A stretch of 64,000 nucleotides of DNA from Eustoma russellianum. Lineage: Eukaryota; Streptophyta; Magnoliopsida; Gentianales; Gentianaceae. Positions within the stretch are counted from its first letter, which is position 1. Each line of letters opens with the position of its first letter. Below, in pieces: positions 22,408 through 33,259 of the stretch. Made by a program: the position numbers and the translations under genes. The stretch spans positions 15,553,840 to 15,617,839 of the forward strand of contig AP025045.1 of the NCBI GenBank assembly GCA_036186865.1, in the 5' to 3' direction. The notes under the pieces were generated by a model. The model worked only from the letters and a program-made list of their open reading frames with translations. It made no database searches and was not told where the DNA came from.

Positions 22408-23588
22408 CTAGGCAGACATGACAGCCCCCTGAGTCACATGACTTGGGCCTTCTTCTGAAGTGTCTTCTTGTTTGTTCAACCACTTCAATAGCTTCTGATT
22501 CTGCTGAGGTGTTAACATCAAAGACTGGATGCTCTTCTCAGCCTGAGACACCCCAGGATCAACTTCAACAACCTCAGACATATTTACTTTAGACTTGGAA
22601 CTTGTGAATCCAGGAGGAAATCCATGCTTTTTATAACACATATCAATAGTATGCCGCATCATATCACAATGAGTACACTGATAACATCTGTTCTCAGATT
22701 GAGAGAACCTTCCACCACATCTCTTATGTCCACTAATTTGTTGTTTATTAAAAAAACGCATTAGTAATCAGACTGTTAGCGCTCTCCACTTCATCCATTA
22801 AGGCAGTATTGCCATCAAAAGGAATCACAGAGGAATCAGACATTACTTTCCTCACAAATTTTAAGGCCATCGAAAAAGCAATATTAATATCAGGTAAGGG
22901 TGTCATCACAAAAACTTGGGATTTCACTGGATCAAAATTATCATTCAAGCCTTTCACAAATTTAATGACATAATCACTCTCAACAAATTTTCTCATCTCA
23001 ACTGTGACATTACAATTACATCCCCTACAATTACAAGTAGGTATTGGCCTCAAAGCCATAAGTTCTTCCCACACAACCTTCATTCTAGTGAAGTAGTCAG
23101 TCACAGATGATGTATCCTGCTTAATGCAGTAAAAATTTCTAATAACTTAGAAAGTCTAAAAGTATCTGTACTGCCATACCTTAGAGTCAAATCATTCCAC
23201 ATATCAAGGCACTACCATACCACATAATACTTTGAGCAATAGGTTGAGAAACAGAGTTCATTATCCAAGATTGCACCATAGAGTTCATCTGCCTCCATAG
23301 AGGATACGAAGGATCCATTTCCAGTGGTTTTCGAATTGTACCATCAATAAAACCTATCATGTTCTTCACCAACAGCGCCATCCTGAAAGTACGACTCTAT
23401 GTGTGAAAATTGTGAGCATTCAATGGAGGTTGTGCCAATACAGTTGAAGGACTGTCTCTGGGATGAAAATAGAATGGACTATGTACTGTACTTTCTGGAA
23501 CATGATTTTGATTAGTTCTTGCTCCAAACACAACATTTTACGCACTGCTCTCTGCAAGTGTGTTGCGATTACCACTTGGCGAAGCCAT
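22408..23588 (-). pseudogene. gag: Copia gag
   Basis: Starts at ATG 23588 (MASPSGNRNTLAESS). Fragments in order are LLVKNMIGFIDGTI, MVQSWIMNSVSQPI, YFTRMKVVWEELMALRP, FVKGLNDNFDPVKSQV and the knuckle CTHCDMMRHTIDMC, which keeps C-x2-C-x4-H-x4-C but lost the usual Gly residues. HGFPPGF follows. Stops at several places (including near 23538 and 23398) and a frameshift at about 22750 break it. Confidence 0.85.
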
Positions 23589-23672
23589 AACAAAAAAAAC
23601 AAATCAAACTGCAACGAAGCAAAATACAACCATTTCAAATATTCAAGATAGATCAGCCACAATCATATACGT

Positions 23673-23685
23673 GGCTCTGATACCA
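23673..23685 (-). other. Copia primer binding site (Met-tRNA)
   Basis: Minus strand TGGTATCAGAGCC, complementary to the 3' end of plant initiator Met-tRNA, directly after the 5' LTR. Confidence 0.9.
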
Positions 23686-24184
23686 TGTCAAAAACAACAC
23701 AAGCAATCAAAGTAGCATGAATCCAATCGAAGAAGGAAGAAAAACATAGAGAGAATTGGCAACGAAAGGGGGAGAATATCTTATTAGAAGAATAACCATC
23801 TGTACCAGGTATAACCGCAACCCGGCTTTATACAACTGCAAGAACATAATTTTGAACGTTAAATTACAATACTACGCCTCATTCTAATAACAGCATACCT
23901 CATTAGTCAGGGGTAAAAGGGTCCTTTTACCCCTGTTTAAAAATCCCGCGCTGAGTCTTCTTCTCCAACCTTCATCTCCTTCGTTACCTCAACAGCAACA
24001 CTTCCCAGCCTCTCCAACTAACCAACTTCTGCGCACTGCTGTCTAATAAAATCATTCATCAACCACACCAGCTGTCAACTGCTCATGAACTACTCCAAGC
24101 TATTTCCTATGAATTGTGACAAGTTGCTCCTTTTCTTTGCTTGCATCCGTAGCTTCTTCATATTGATGAGCACACTCTTCAACA
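23686..24184 (-). repeat. Copia 5' LTR (499 bp)
   Basis: On the minus strand TGTTGAAGAGTG at 24184 to TTTTTGACA at 23686. Flanked by the Met-tRNA primer site on one side and element Y sequence (AGTATTACAAAG) on the other. Confidence 0.9.
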
Positions 24185-24223
24185 AGTATTACAAAGAAAT
24201 ATATTATGTATTTGCTGTAGTTT
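24185..24223 (+). repeat. Element Y 5' LTR, piece 2, with target duplication
   Basis: Matches 53198-53237 of Y's 3' LTR (ATATATTATGTATTTG). The last five bases, AGTTT (24219-24223), are the left target duplication of the large Tekay element; the right copy is AGCTT at 47240-47244. Confidence 0.85.
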
Positions 24224-24794
24224 TGTTGTACCCCAACCGTATTGTACTTGGAACTATGATGAAAAGGCGAAATGAAATGTTAGATCTTCCAAGTACATTT
24301 TATTAAGTTATAATATTGCCTCTTTAATTAAATCCCCTTAAAATAGATACTATATAATGAAGGAGGTGAGCGTTATGAAGCAAATGAAATGATCAATTCA
24401 CCCCCCATGGCCTAAGAGATTTTAGCCCAAGGCTTAAAAAGGGCCTTAGAAGGTTTTTTTTCAAATTTCTAAGAAGGATAATATTAAGGGCCTTCTTAAA
24501 ATAAGCCCAAATGGAAATTAAGGAGTTTTAAGTAGTGGGGCAATTTTTCCCCCCAACTCTCATAAATTTCGGCCCTCAGCCCAAAAGAACTCAAGATTTC
24601 CCTAATTTCATTTTTAAATCAAGAAAAAGGGGAAAATAATTAATTAAAAAGGAGGAAACTACCCACATAGCTTTTCATTAAACATACTTGAGAAGTGATT
24701 TAAGCATGGTAATGTCTACTAATGGCCATTAACCGCGGGTTTTTCCCATAGGGATAACCCAAGGAGTCTTTCAAATCTTACCATGGTTACTTTA

Positions 24795-24985
24795 TGTTAA
24801 CCACAAAGTTAAAGCAACCCAAGTTAGCCTTAAAGTAACTCTAGTTGGATAAAGTAACCCAAGTTAGCCTTAAAGTAACTCTAGTTGGATAAAGTAACCT
24901 AAGTTAGTCTTAAAGTAACTATAATTGAATAAAGTAACTCAAGTAGCATTAAAGTAACCTTGGTTAGCTAAGAGTAACTTAGGTT
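24795..24985 (+). repeat. 42 bp AAAGTAAC tandem array
   Basis: Units built from AAAGTAACCCAAGTTAGCCT and AAAGTAACTCTAGTTGGAT alternate about four times. The 3' LTR has the same array at about 43690-43880; related arrays are at 30085-30205 and 38675-38795. Confidence 0.85.
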
Positions 24986-27359
24986 AATTAACTCTAATTA
25001 GCCTAACCAAGCCAAGGTAAACCCCTCTTCTCCCTTTGCTTCCCACGGCTAAACCACTTTAGCCTAGTGAAGAAATCTCTTTCCCAAGAAACTCTAGAAC
25101 ACTCTCCCTCAAGAATTCACAAGGAGCAAGAGACTTCCCTCTTTTCCATTAGGGAACACGGCTAGTTTGAGCCAAGGAGCCCAAGATCTTCAAGCCTCAA
25201 GAATCCTCTAGGTAAGTTCATGCTAAAACTTCTAAGTAAATCATATATTTCAAAGAATGAAGCTCACATGGGTACCTTCTTTTCTTGCAAAAACTGTGAC
25301 TCCAAGGATGGTCACTAGATGATGATTTTGCAAGATACTAAGAGAAGCTAACTTCTTGGTGGGTTGGATTCATTGCTATATCCATTCAAGTTTCATTTTG
25401 GTAAGAGAATCATGGCCTCACTCTAGTTGTGTTTTCAATTAAGATAATAGCTAATGTTCCTTCTATTTCTTCTTCCAAAAACATGGGTTATGATGAAGTT
25501 GGAGGAAGACTTCACTCCATCCCAAACCAGGCTCAAGCTAGAAGAAAGCTCTAAGATTGAATGAGGCAAGTACACTATAAATGCTCATGACTTGTGTGTG
25601 AAAGTATGTGCTTGAATGGCTAGATGTTACTAAGTTTTAATCTTAGATGTAAAAAGTTAAGTTTGAAGCATAAATTTTCGGATTCCTCAAGAAGTGCGGC
25701 TTGCATGCTTGAGATTCTTTAAAAGGTGGATTCCTTGCTCTTTTTAAGTATGAATATGATGTTAATCTAAGATGAATATGGCAAAGTTTGCTTCTTTGGC
25801 ATGTAAGGGGGTATGGTTAGATGAAAATGAGGGAAAAATGTGGTTCTTGTGATAGATTGTAAATTGTGGGGTAAAGAATGTGTACAAAATGTATGCTTTA
25901 TGACTTAGATATAATATGCTCATTATGGAAATATGATTTGAGCCCTTGTATGTGTATGAAACGGTCTGTCTTGGGGGTATAGTACGCATACACTAATTAT
26001 ACCAAGAATAGATTTTATTATGAACAAAAAGTGCAAGATCGAAGGGTGTTATGTGTAACCCTCCAACTGTTTTTGAAGTGATTTGTGGATGACTTCTAGC
26101 ATGTCTTAGAACATGTAAAGTTCATGATAAAAGGTGTATTTGATTATTAGTAAGTTATTTATGATGAATAACCCAAGTTGGAACACATTTAGTATGAGAG
26201 GTGACAAAATGAAAATTACTAGAACAGGGCAGAAAATGTAACGTTTAGAAGGAACTAGAAATGAACCTTAGAAGTATGCAAATAAGCTAATTTTTGGTAT
26301 GACACTATCCCTATATATATAGTAAATATGAGAGCTGGAAATTTGGTAAAAGGAGTTACGGTTTATTTTTAATGGAAATTTTAGTAAAACTGGTCAAGCT
26401 AGAATTACTGGACTGGACAGATTTTAAGTGACGTAATGAATGGGCGAAAATGGACCTTAGGAATATGCAAATGGGCTGATTTTTGGTAGGATGCTAGCCC
26501 TACGTGTTTATTAAGTTCGTGAGTTGTAATTTTGGAAAAAGGACTTACAGTTTGATCACAATAAAATTCGTGGTAAAACTGGTCACTCCTGAAATCAGCA
26601 GGTAACCGTTTTGGAAAAGTGAATAGATGACCCTTGAATGTTATTATGTTACTCCGGAAATCTTATGACAATTACATAGGACATAGTTGAACACATCCAT
26701 GTAAATTTTTCACCTTGGAATTTTTATTTTATTGGGTAATTGTCGAGGCTAAGTAGGTATTATGAATCTAGAAAACTGGACAGAATTAAGGACTTGGTTG
26801 TATGGCTTTATTCTTGCGGGCTTAGACTCAATTGTAGGGTTTGGGCTCATGAGCTATAATTTTCGGTATGTCTACAGTACTTTCCAGTTGGTGGCCTAAA
26901 TTCAAATGAGACTTAATGGGCTTAAAAGAAAGGTAAAAGAAAGGGCACTGCACTGCTAAAATTCAGCGGTACCCTGTTGGTAATTAAATAATTTAAGTGT
27001 CTTACATGTCTCGTATCGTTACAAAAATTAGATGGCAAATAGAAAAGGCACCCATATGTGTATGTATGATAAGAAATCACGATGATGGGCCGATAATAAG
27101 AGGATTCTAGACCGCATGAATAGAACGACAAATCTGGAAATTTTTCCAGACTGAAGGAATAGAACATACATGTACGTATGTAACGCATTTTGTCATGAAC
27201 TGCATCGTGCACGTCATTTATTGCATCATCGTCATTTACATGATTTATGAAACTGGTTTTATGAGAAATAATGATGAAAAAACGTTTTTTTTAAAGAAAA
27301 GATTCTGTTTTAAAAGAACGCTTTTCACCGGTACCGTATGTTTCTGGCCAGCAGGACCC

Positions 27360-27570
27360 GCTCCAGATCTGGGGTTAATTGGTCTGATGATAATGACCGT
27401 TCAGGCCCAGAGAATAGACCTGATTATGACGATTATGACCGTACAGGCCCGGAGAGAATAGAACTGGTGATTATGGTTGATGACATGACCGTTCCGCATC
27501 CAGGAATAATAGATTCAAGGAGAAGAATATGACCACCTCAGATATGAAGAGAATAGATCTGAACACTCTC
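27360..27570 (+). repeat. Tandem CCGGA module of the LTR
   Basis: Imperfect repeats with GACCGT, CAGGCCCGGAGAGAATAGA and TGATTATGA parts, the counterpart of 2185-2400. Confidence 0.7.
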
Positions 27571-27734
27571 TTGTTTTCATTGACGATGATGTTTTGAAAG
27601 AAAGAACGAAAGAACTTATCTTAATTTTTATCATGATGCATCACATGTACATACTCATGCATGTTGCATTTAATGAGTCATCGAATATTTGGTACATGTC
27701 ACTTAAACTAAGTTGTGATGACTTGGTAGCTCCT

Positions 27735-27860
27735 AAGTTATGATCTTTATTGAGTTATGATCTTTTACTTAGTTATGATCTTTTATTGAGTTATGATCTT
27801 TTATAAGTTATGATCTTTCATAAGTTATGATCTTTGATAAGTTATGAGCTGATTAGTTAC
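27735..27860 (+). repeat. AAGTTATGATCTTT tandem repeats
   Basis: Seven or so units of 17-22 bp with the core GTTATGATCTTTTA. The array differs slightly in unit number from the 3' LTR array at 46590-46710. Confidence 0.8.
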
Positions 27861-27881
27861 GGGTTGTGGATGGAAGGTCAG

Positions 27882-28001
27882 GTATGTTTCTAAACCGAAT
27901 TTTTGGGGTTCGGTTCTTGTATGTACTTTCCATTTAATTCACGATTATTTATATTTTACTTGCTGGTGACGTTGTCACTCACCCTTTATTTTTCCTCCCA
28001 G
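27882..28001 (+). other. Intron-like block in LTR (120 bp)
   Basis: GGTCAG|GTATGT to TTTTTCCTCCCAG|AA with GGTGACGTTGTCACTCACC inside. Confidence 0.5.
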
Positions 28002-28385
28002 AACCCACAGGAAATAGGGTCGAGTGGATCAAAGACGAACCTAGGGTTCCTTATCCGTAGAGGATCGAGAGGTGGATGACTTAAGGAATTCTGCTATGAT
28101 GGAAGTGATTGATGATCTTATGATAACTTTATGATGGAAACATTTACTGTTGGATTTCTGCATTTTTATGAACATGTTCTAAGACTAATGATGGCCGCTT
28201 AGACGCATTTATTTTAAAAGTTTTTATTCTGCTTCGGTTTTGCTTACTTATTGCCGTGTAAGCATGAAAGTCCATGGATTTTATTCTGGACTAAGATACG
28301 ATATGGATTGACGCCTGGTACTCTCCGTAGTGAAGTACGGCGGGTGCACCATATCCGGCTAGGCCGGGGTGCGGGGTGCTACAGG

Positions 28386-28398
28386 TGGTATCAGAGCC
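28386..28398 (+). other. Primer binding site (Met-tRNA), large Tekay
   Basis: TGGTATCAGAGCC two bases after the LTR end, complementary to initiator Met-tRNA. Confidence 0.92.
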
Positions 28399-28749
28399 GA
28401 GGCTCTAGATCTGGGCAGAATATAGAATTAAGTTATGATTTTAGCAAACTTAGTTTGATCTTAGATCTAAGTCATGATCCTAGATGTGAGTTGACTTTAG
28501 ACTGGGATGACTTAGATTGGAAATTAGGGTTTCGATCTGATGATAAAACCCTAGTTGATGGCAATTTATAAGATGTAAGCATGCCTACTTGCATGCCTTT
28601 ACGATCTTATTTGGATTACAAATTAAATTTTGTCGCATATCTGAGTATTTATACATTGAGTACGGCTCCTACACTCCGTGGTGCGGATGGCATCGCGATT
28701 CAGTAAAATGACATCATCACTGCCACCCCTAGGAAGCAGTAGGCTTTAC

Positions 28750-29350
28750 CATCGATAATTAGTAAGAGTATGTATTCCGGGGTTTGGCGGGGAATCTAGT
28801 CCAGAGAAGGCAGAAAGATGGTTAAGTGAAGTTGAAGGTAACTTCATGATGATACAGGTGCCGAATAGGATAAGGACGCAGATTGTCCGTCCGTTTTGAA
28901 CGGTGAAGACAACCAGTGGTGGAGGACTTACATCCAGCCACAACCCCAACCGGTAACTGGGACAGAATTTCTAGAAGAGTTTTGTGAGTTCTCCCTCTCA
29001 CAGGACTTAATCACGAGAAGGGTTGAGGATTTGACTCATTAAGAAAAGGGTTAGGCATCACCGTCTCAAAGTACGTTCGTCGTCGGTATGTTTCTTTGAT
29101 CTTGGAGGATGAAAAGTTTAAAGTGGTCAGATTTGTCCACGGTTTAGACCTCCAGATCACAAATCGGTTAGTCAAGGCTTATTCAAAACTTTTAACGAAT
29201 TATCGGAGGACTGCTATAGAGTGGAACGTGATAGTAACAGAACGGAAGGACGAAATAAACGACTTAACGAGCATACTAAGAAACGAAGTAGGAGGTGGGA
29301 GCCATTTTTGCACAAGGCTAACAAAGAAACAACCAAGGTACGCCTAATTG
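28750..29350 (+). pseudogene. gag: Ruined gag of large Tekay
   Basis: Readable scraps match the gag of the nested element: GESSPEKAERWLSEVEGNF (compare GKSDPDMAEKWLDEVENCF at 33594) and, in another frame, VSLILEDEKFKVVRFVHGL (compare MNDEESKMVKFESGL). Stops and frameshifts are frequent, and no knuckle is visible. The region ends before the nested insertion at 29509; protease sequence is absent on both sides of that insert. Confidence 0.75.
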
Positions 29351-29503
29351 CACAAGTTAAATGCGAAGTGCCTATGTTCTACTTCCTATTAGCCAAGTAT
29401 AAGTGATTATGATGATTTCTTTAAGTTATGATGAGAAGACCATAAGTAAGTAAGAGAGGTTATTAGTGGTAGTATGACCGAGTATAACGCCGTGTTTGAG
29501 ACT

Positions 29504-29508
29504 CGAAG
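29504..29508. repeat. Target duplication CGAAG, left copy
   Basis: CGAAG directly before the nested LTR; the identical right copy is at 41560-41564. Confidence 0.95.
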
Positions 29509-31994
29509 TGTTGTACCCCAACAATCAGGTACGTGAAAACTATGAATATGAGATGGAATGAAAGCGACAATTTCTTTTAGAGTGTGTTACTTAAGTCCAC
29601 GTAACTCTTTTTACTTAAATGCTCTTGAGATAGTCCATGAAATATAGAATGATATAAACCATACTAAGATATATATATATATGTATGTGCGTATATATGA
29701 TATATGTAGGGAAGGTATAAACACATGGTACACATAGGCGTGTACGTATTTGTATACATACATATGATAATCTTGGAATACAATAAAATATAGACAATAA
29801 TATGGTATATGAATTAAAATTACAAGGAATATCAAGATGCCTAAGAGGCCCAAAATTTCGGCCTATACATGGAGATGTTCTAGAAATCTCTAGCCAATTT
29901 TTATTAGTTAAAATAATAAGACAAGAATTTATTATGCAAAGAATAAATAGAAAATAAAATAGACATGCATTTAAGGAACAAGTTAAGACAACTAATTAAA
30001 GAAGGAAGTAGTATGGTTGAGGTCATAAAGACCCAAACCAAAACCGCCCCCCCTTAGTGTCTAGACATGGAGGATTTTTAAATCCTACCATGGTTACTTT
30101 TCTCTAAACCAAGGTTAATGTAACCATGATTTAATAAAGTAACTTGGGTTAGCACAAAAGTAACTATAGTTTGAATAAAGTAACCAAGGTTATACTAACT
30201 TAACCTTGATTAACATTCAAGAAAGCCCTAACCCTCACAAAAATCCCTCCAAAACCGTCCCCCCTCTCCTAAGTCCCTAACATGTTTTAAATCAAACCAT
30301 TCTAGAAACATCTATCTTCTCATCATGCAAGAGCAAAACACTTAGACAATTTCCATTCCCCTCACCAAGGTTTCGCCCCCAACATCTTGAAGGATGGGAG
30401 TTTAACTTCAACTTCAAGACTCAAGAAGACATCTAGGTAAGTCTTATTCCAAGTTCCCTTAAGAGAATTCTCATTTTGGTAAAGAATGAAGATCACATGA
30501 ACTCTCCTTCTCCATGCCAAAACCGTGGGTTTCATGGTTGAAATATGTGAAAGCCTTCAACTTTTCTAGGTGGTGTTATATTGAGGTGCTTGAACCTCCA
30601 TTCCAAGCTCATTTTGGTAAGATGCTCTAGCCTTAAAGATAACCTAGTTCCTCTATTGAATAAAGACTAATCTTTTCATTTCATTCCCTTAAAACCGTAT
30701 GCTTAAGGTGAAGAAGGTGAAGGATTTCATCACACCTCACTTCATAACCAAGCAAAGACAAGAGCTTTACTTGAAGAGGCAAGTATACTTTAACCCCTTA
30801 CAATATATGTGATTATGTGCATACTTGAATGTCTAGAAGCCTAAGACATGACTTTAGTGAAAATATGCCTAAGTTGTTACCTTTTCTTATGTTTTGGAAT
30901 TGTTGGACTAGGGACTGTTTTGTTTGGAAGAACGAACAGCCCATATGAACGACTTTTGCATGCTAAAAAGAGACTTGAATTAGTATAGGGAAGCCTTATT
31001 ATGTCTATTGAAGACCATTAACTTGGATTATAGGCTAAAGAACAAAATTAGGAAGGAAAGGATGTTTCTATGCATGTTGGCTGAAAACAGAATTCTGGAC
31101 AGATTTTATGCCAAATTGATGGACTTGGTTAAGGACCTTCTAAACGTTGGATTGAGCTTATTTTTGGTATGGTCGTAGATTATTATGTCTAGTTTATTGT
31201 GGCGTTGGAATTTCTGGAAAATCATTTGTGGATTGGTCAGAAATGAATTTTTAGTATCAAGGGGTCAAAACAGTTTCTGGTCGTACCACCTTAGGGAGAA
31301 AAATTATTTAGGTACCTTAAACATCTTGGATTGACCTGAAATTTTTACAGGAAGTACTTAAGACATAAAGCTAAATATACATGTAAAGAAATTGATTTTA
31401 TCTATTGATCTTGATGGTGAACCATTGAGGGAAATTTGGTGTAACATTCTGGAAAACAGGACAGATTGACCCTTTGTGCTTGTATGAATTGTATCGTATT
31501 TGTTTTGACTTGTTTTGGTGAATGGGCATTTGAATATTGTTCATAAAGGAAATAGGAAAGATTTACAGGTACTAAGTGAGCCCCATAATGAGTTTATGGA
31601 TAGAGACAAGGTAAGGAATGGGGTTGAGAGTGCAACAGAATTTCTGTTGTACCCTTGTTGGGAATTATTTTTATTGAGGTACCTACGCTTGTCGAAATCG
31701 CATGAAATTTGTGCGGAATGTGGTTAAGATCATGTGGCGCATGTCCATACTTTTAGTTTCTTGAAAATAGGCTCTAAAGGTTGATTTTGAGGCCGGACAA
31801 TACAGGACATGCTGCTGGATCGTTTTCCAGCCCATGAAGAAAGTTGTTTATGATGTTATAAGTGCATTTTACCATGTTGCATCTCATGCACTTGCATTGA
31901 CATGCTCATATGTTCCATGCTCATGATTTTATCGATGTTTTATATAAAGTTTCTATTTTGAAAGAATTTCGTCCCTTCTGGCCAACTTAACCCG

Positions 31995-32200
31995 CTACAG
32001 ATCCGGGGTTAATTGATCTGACGAAGTATAAGAACCGATCCAGGCCCGGTATAATAGGTCTGATGGAATGTAAGAACCGATCCAGGCCCGGTATAATAGG
32101 TCTGAAGAATATAAGAACCGAGCTAGGTCCGGTATAATAGACCTGAAGGTGATCATGTTATAAGAACCGAGTCATGCCCGGTATAATAGGCTGACACACT
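31995..32200 (+). repeat. Tandem CCCGGTATAATAGG module
   Basis: Four units of about 40-45 bp: AGAACCGA, CAGGCCCGGTATAATAGG, TCTGA. Positional equivalent of the CCGGA modules in other Tekay LTRs, with a changed unit. The 3' LTR copy lies at 40585-40790. Confidence 0.85.
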
Positions 32201-32457
32201 CTCTTGTTTTATGATGAGCATGATTTAAAAGAAAGAAAGGAAGTTCAAGTATTTTTATGAGCATGTCTAAATGAAAGAAAGAATGTTTCCCGTTGCATTT
32301 GCATTGCATTCGCATTATCATACACATTATGCATGATACCTTTTCATAGAAGTAAGGTTTGGCTATAACACGTAGAATCTAACTAAGTGATGACATTTAG
32401 TTTTTAGCTAAGTATTGATATGACTTTAAATATGATCCCTCGGAAAAGCATTGGCAG

Positions 32458-32576
32458 GTATGTTTTAACCTAAGGAATTGGGGTTTGATTCTTGTATGCC
32501 GTTTTCTCTTTATTGTACGGTGTTATTGTATACTTGCTGGCGACTTTGTCGCTCACCCATTTATTTTTCCCCCCAG
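32458..32576 (+). other. Intron-like block in LTR (119 bp)
   Basis: TGGCAG|GTATGT to TTTTTCCCCCCAG|AG with GGCGACTTTGTCGCTCACC inside; both arms of the inverted repeat changed together relative to the GGTGAC...GTCACTC form, which keeps pairing. Confidence 0.55.
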
Positions 32577-32973
32577 AGCCAGGTAATGAAGTCGAGTGGG
32601 TTGATGATGAGCCAAGAATGCCATACCGATAGGTTATTGAAGTCGCTACGATGATGAAAGTTTTTGATGAGCCTTTGGGACATTTTGGGACTTAGCTACT
32701 TTCGAACACTTTTCGGATAATGTTTGTATAATTCCGCGGTGTAGTTTGCTATCGGTTCAGTTTGTATAATTTTGCTATGTATTCGCGATTTGACGCTTTC
32801 GGATTAAGGTTCAAATTCTGCCGTATTTTTATCTACCTGTTAAGATCGTGACTTTGTAATCCATGTTTATCCATGGGTTTTACGAGTTAAGTATCGACGC
32901 TTTGTACTTTTCCAAAAGGGAAAGTACGGCGGGTGCACCGTACGAGGGGTAGCCGAGTACGGGGCGCTATAGG

Positions 32974-32986
32974 TGGTATCAGAGCC
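32974..32986 (+). other. Primer binding site (Met-tRNA), young Tekay
   Basis: TGGTATCAGAGCC two bases after the LTR. Confidence 0.95.
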
Positions 32987-33259
32987 CAGGCTCTAGATTC
33001 GGGCAGAACGTAGAAGCTAAGTTATGATCTTAGAAATCTAAGAATTGATCTTAGACTTAAGTCATGATCTTAGAAAAGAGACGGCATTAGCTTAGACAAC
33101 TTAGGTTGGAAATAGGGTCCCCTGGTTGACCTGCTAGCCTGATATGTCGCAGATTAACTCTTTTTCCTGCTTTAAATTCCTTTTTTTTCCCAGCATGTCT
33201 AAATTCAGTCAGTCATTTCGATCCATATATATATCTATATCTTTCTGCTCCGTATACAG

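Larger units (their letters stand above)
18936..24184 (-). mobile_element. Decayed Ty1/copia element, 3' LTR truncated
   Basis: Minus-strand copia element with a full 5' LTR (23686-24184), initiator Met-tRNA primer site, gag, protease, integrase, reverse transcriptase, RNase H in copia order, polypurine tract and a partial 3' LTR (18936-19146). The domain order integrase before reverse transcriptase is diagnostic of Ty1/copia. The knuckle followed by HGFPPGF recalls Ivana/Oryco-type gag, a weak lineage hint. It inserted in element Y's LTR: the right flank AGTAT TACAAAG equals Y at 53198. Multiple stops and frameshifts make it inactive. Confidence 0.88.
24224..28383 (+). repeat. 5' LTR of large Tekay (4.16 kb)
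   Basis: Ends GTGCTACA just before the Met-tRNA primer site. Landmarks are 42 bp TAAC/AAAGTAAC tandem repeats at about 24795-24985, AG|GTAAGT donor-like site at 25211/25212, CCGGA modules at about 27360-27570, AAGTTATGATC repeats at about 27735-27860, and the intron-like block at 27882-28001. It is highly similar to the 3' LTR, with scattered differences. No gene found. Confidence 0.93.
29509..32971 (+). repeat. 5' LTR of young Tekay (3.46 kb)
   Basis: TGTTGTACCCC to GGGCGCTATA (last bases TA rather than CA in this copy). Landmarks are an AT-rich run at about 29668-29705, TAAC repeats at 30085-30205, AG|GTAAGT at 30436/30437, CCCGGTATAATAGG repeats at about 31995-32200, and an intron-like block at 32458-32576. 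No gene; small open frames inside are duplicated in the 3' LTR and have no known similarity. Confidence 0.95.

Noticed and set aside
27360..27860. CRISPR-like spaced repeats
   Set aside because: Repeats are imperfect, spacers are not unique, and the context is a plant LTR.
28386..28398. tRNA gene fragments at TGGTATCAGAGCC
   Set aside because: Only the 3'-end complement of Met-tRNA is present, placed after LTRs; these are primer sites, not tRNA genes.
31515..31727. 70-residue open frame repeated at 40107-40316
   Set aside because: It lies in both LTRs of the young Tekay, is non-conserved in other LTRs and has no domain; duplication merely reflects the LTR pair.
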